Below are positions 5,482 through 6,086 of a DNA stretch of 6,086 nt, piece by piece. A model generated the notes under the pieces. That model was not told the DNA's origin. It saw only the letters and a list, made by a program, of their open reading frames with translations, and made no database searches. This DNA comes from Pseudomonadota bacterium (GTDB lineage: Bacteria; Pseudomonadota; Alphaproteobacteria; Rhizobiales; Beijerinckiaceae). Both the position numbers and the translations under genes were made by a program. The stretch is taken from NCBI GenBank assembly GCA_023423995.1, contig JAFAEL010000210.1, forward strand, positions 1-6,086. The letters are read 5' to 3'. Position 1 is the first letter of the stretch. Each line of letters starts with the position of its first letter.

Positions 5482-6086
5482 TCAGGGCGCCACCGATGCC
5501 GGCTGCATCGCCCCGCCCGGCCGCGTGCCGCGCGCCGTCTTCGTGGCTGCGCGCCCGGCCTGGCGCCATGCCGCCGTCCGCCGTTCCGCGAGCTGGACGA
5601 GGGCGTCGAACGCGACCGCCAGGATGAGGACGAGGATGATCGCGGCGAAGACGCGCGGGCTGTCGAGGACCGTCCGGTAGCTCGTGATCAGGTAACCGAT
5701 CCCGGCCGAGGAGGTCAGCATCTCGGACACGACCACGCCGACGATCACGAGGGCGCCGCCGATACGGAAGCTCGAGAGCACGGTCGGGATCGCGGCCGGG
5801 ACAACGACCCGCACGATGCGCTGGGGGAGCGTGGCGCCCATGGACCGCGCCGCGACGAGATAATGCGGATCGATCGTGGCGATCCCGGCGGCCGTGCCCA
5901 GCATCGTCGGGAAGAAGCCGTAGATCGAGGCGAAGACGATCTTGGATTCCGAGCCGATCCCGAACCAGGCGGTGAATACCGGATATAGGACCACGAGCGG
6001 TACCGCGTAGAAGCCCGAGAACAGCGGCAGGAGCAGGCGCCCGAGCTTCGGTACGCTGCCGACGACCGCCCCGACCAGGATGCCGC
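5482..6086 (-). CDS. ABC transporter permease, TauC/SsuC (nitrate/sulfonate/bicarbonate) type (5' truncated)
   Basis: Inner-membrane permease of the importer family that includes SsuC, TauC and ThiX (COG0600). The frame is open to the window edge (first full codon ends at 6084), so 200 C-terminal residues are visible and the N-terminus is outside; the internal GTG near 5994 is not the start. The visible part opens with LVGAVVGSVPKLGRLL and FYAVPLVVLYPVFTAWFG, typical of this family. The EAA-type ATPase-docking loop is at about 5784-5856 (LVAARSMGATLPQRIVRV). Hydrophobic segments follow around 5700-5780 and 5605-5660. A basic tail of about 30 residues ends the protein. Known substrates include sulfonates, nitrate, riboflavin and thiamine pyrimidine precursors; none can be chosen here. 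It is the first visible gene of the leftward operon, and its ATPase and binding-protein genes are expected to its right. Confidence 0.92.
   Translation of the reverse strand, partial: GILVGAVVGSVPKLGRLLLPLFSGFYAVPLVVLYPVFTAWFGIGSESKIVFASIYGFFPTMLGTAAGIATIDPHYLVAARSMGATLPQRIVRVVVPAAIPTVLSSFRIGGALVIVGVVVSEMLTSSAGIGYLITSYRTVLDSPRVFAAIILVLILAVAFDALVQLAERRTAAWRQAGRAATKTARGTRPGGAMQPASVAP

Noticed and set aside
3759..5627. A 622-codon open frame on the + strand spanning three minus-strand genes
   Set aside because: It is exactly antisense to the MetE-like and deacetylase genes, which have clear catalytic motifs. Its translation is low-complexity, rich in Arg, Gly, Ala, Asp and His, with no recognisable domain, as expected for antisense frames in high-GC DNA.

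Overview
This is a high-GC bacterial window that looks like a proteobacterial chromosome, probably an alphaproteobacterium of the Hyphomicrobiales. That placement is inferred from base composition, codon use and the gene families present; no rRNA or other marker gene is visible. Six protein-coding genes fill most of the window, and the genes at both edges are cut by the window ends. No tRNA, rRNA, CRISPR array, transposase or phage gene was seen.

Left part (1-1449, + strand): the end of one sugar-type ABC transporter permease (MalF/UgpA-like) and a complete second permease (MalG/UgpE-like). They are joined by an ATGA stop/start overlap. They are the last two cistrons of a carbohydrate (CUT1-type) importer; the binding protein and ATPase must lie outside this part of the window. 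A hairpin between 1449 and 1489 separates them from the converging gene on the other strand.

Middle (1489-2804): a minus-strand, Tat-exported alpha/beta hydrolase related to the IroE/Fes-type esterases (COG2819). Behind it lies a 353-base, visibly less GC-rich non-coding stretch with several inverted repeats. This stretch probably holds the esterase promoter and the 3' end of the operon to its right.

Right part (2805-6086, minus strand): four tightly spaced genes read leftward as one probable operon. In order they are a TauC/SsuC-type ABC permease (5' end outside the window), a cytoplasmic NodB-fold deacetylase with an altered metal motif (TFDNGP), a short MetE-like methyltransferase with all four zinc ligands, and a fumarylacetoacetase-family hydrolase. 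The combination reads as uptake of a small organic compound followed by amide or acyl hydrolysis, methyl transfer or thiol-dependent cleavage, and cleavage of an oxo-acid. The substrate cannot be read from the sequence. This operon is the best candidate in the window for an undescribed pathway.
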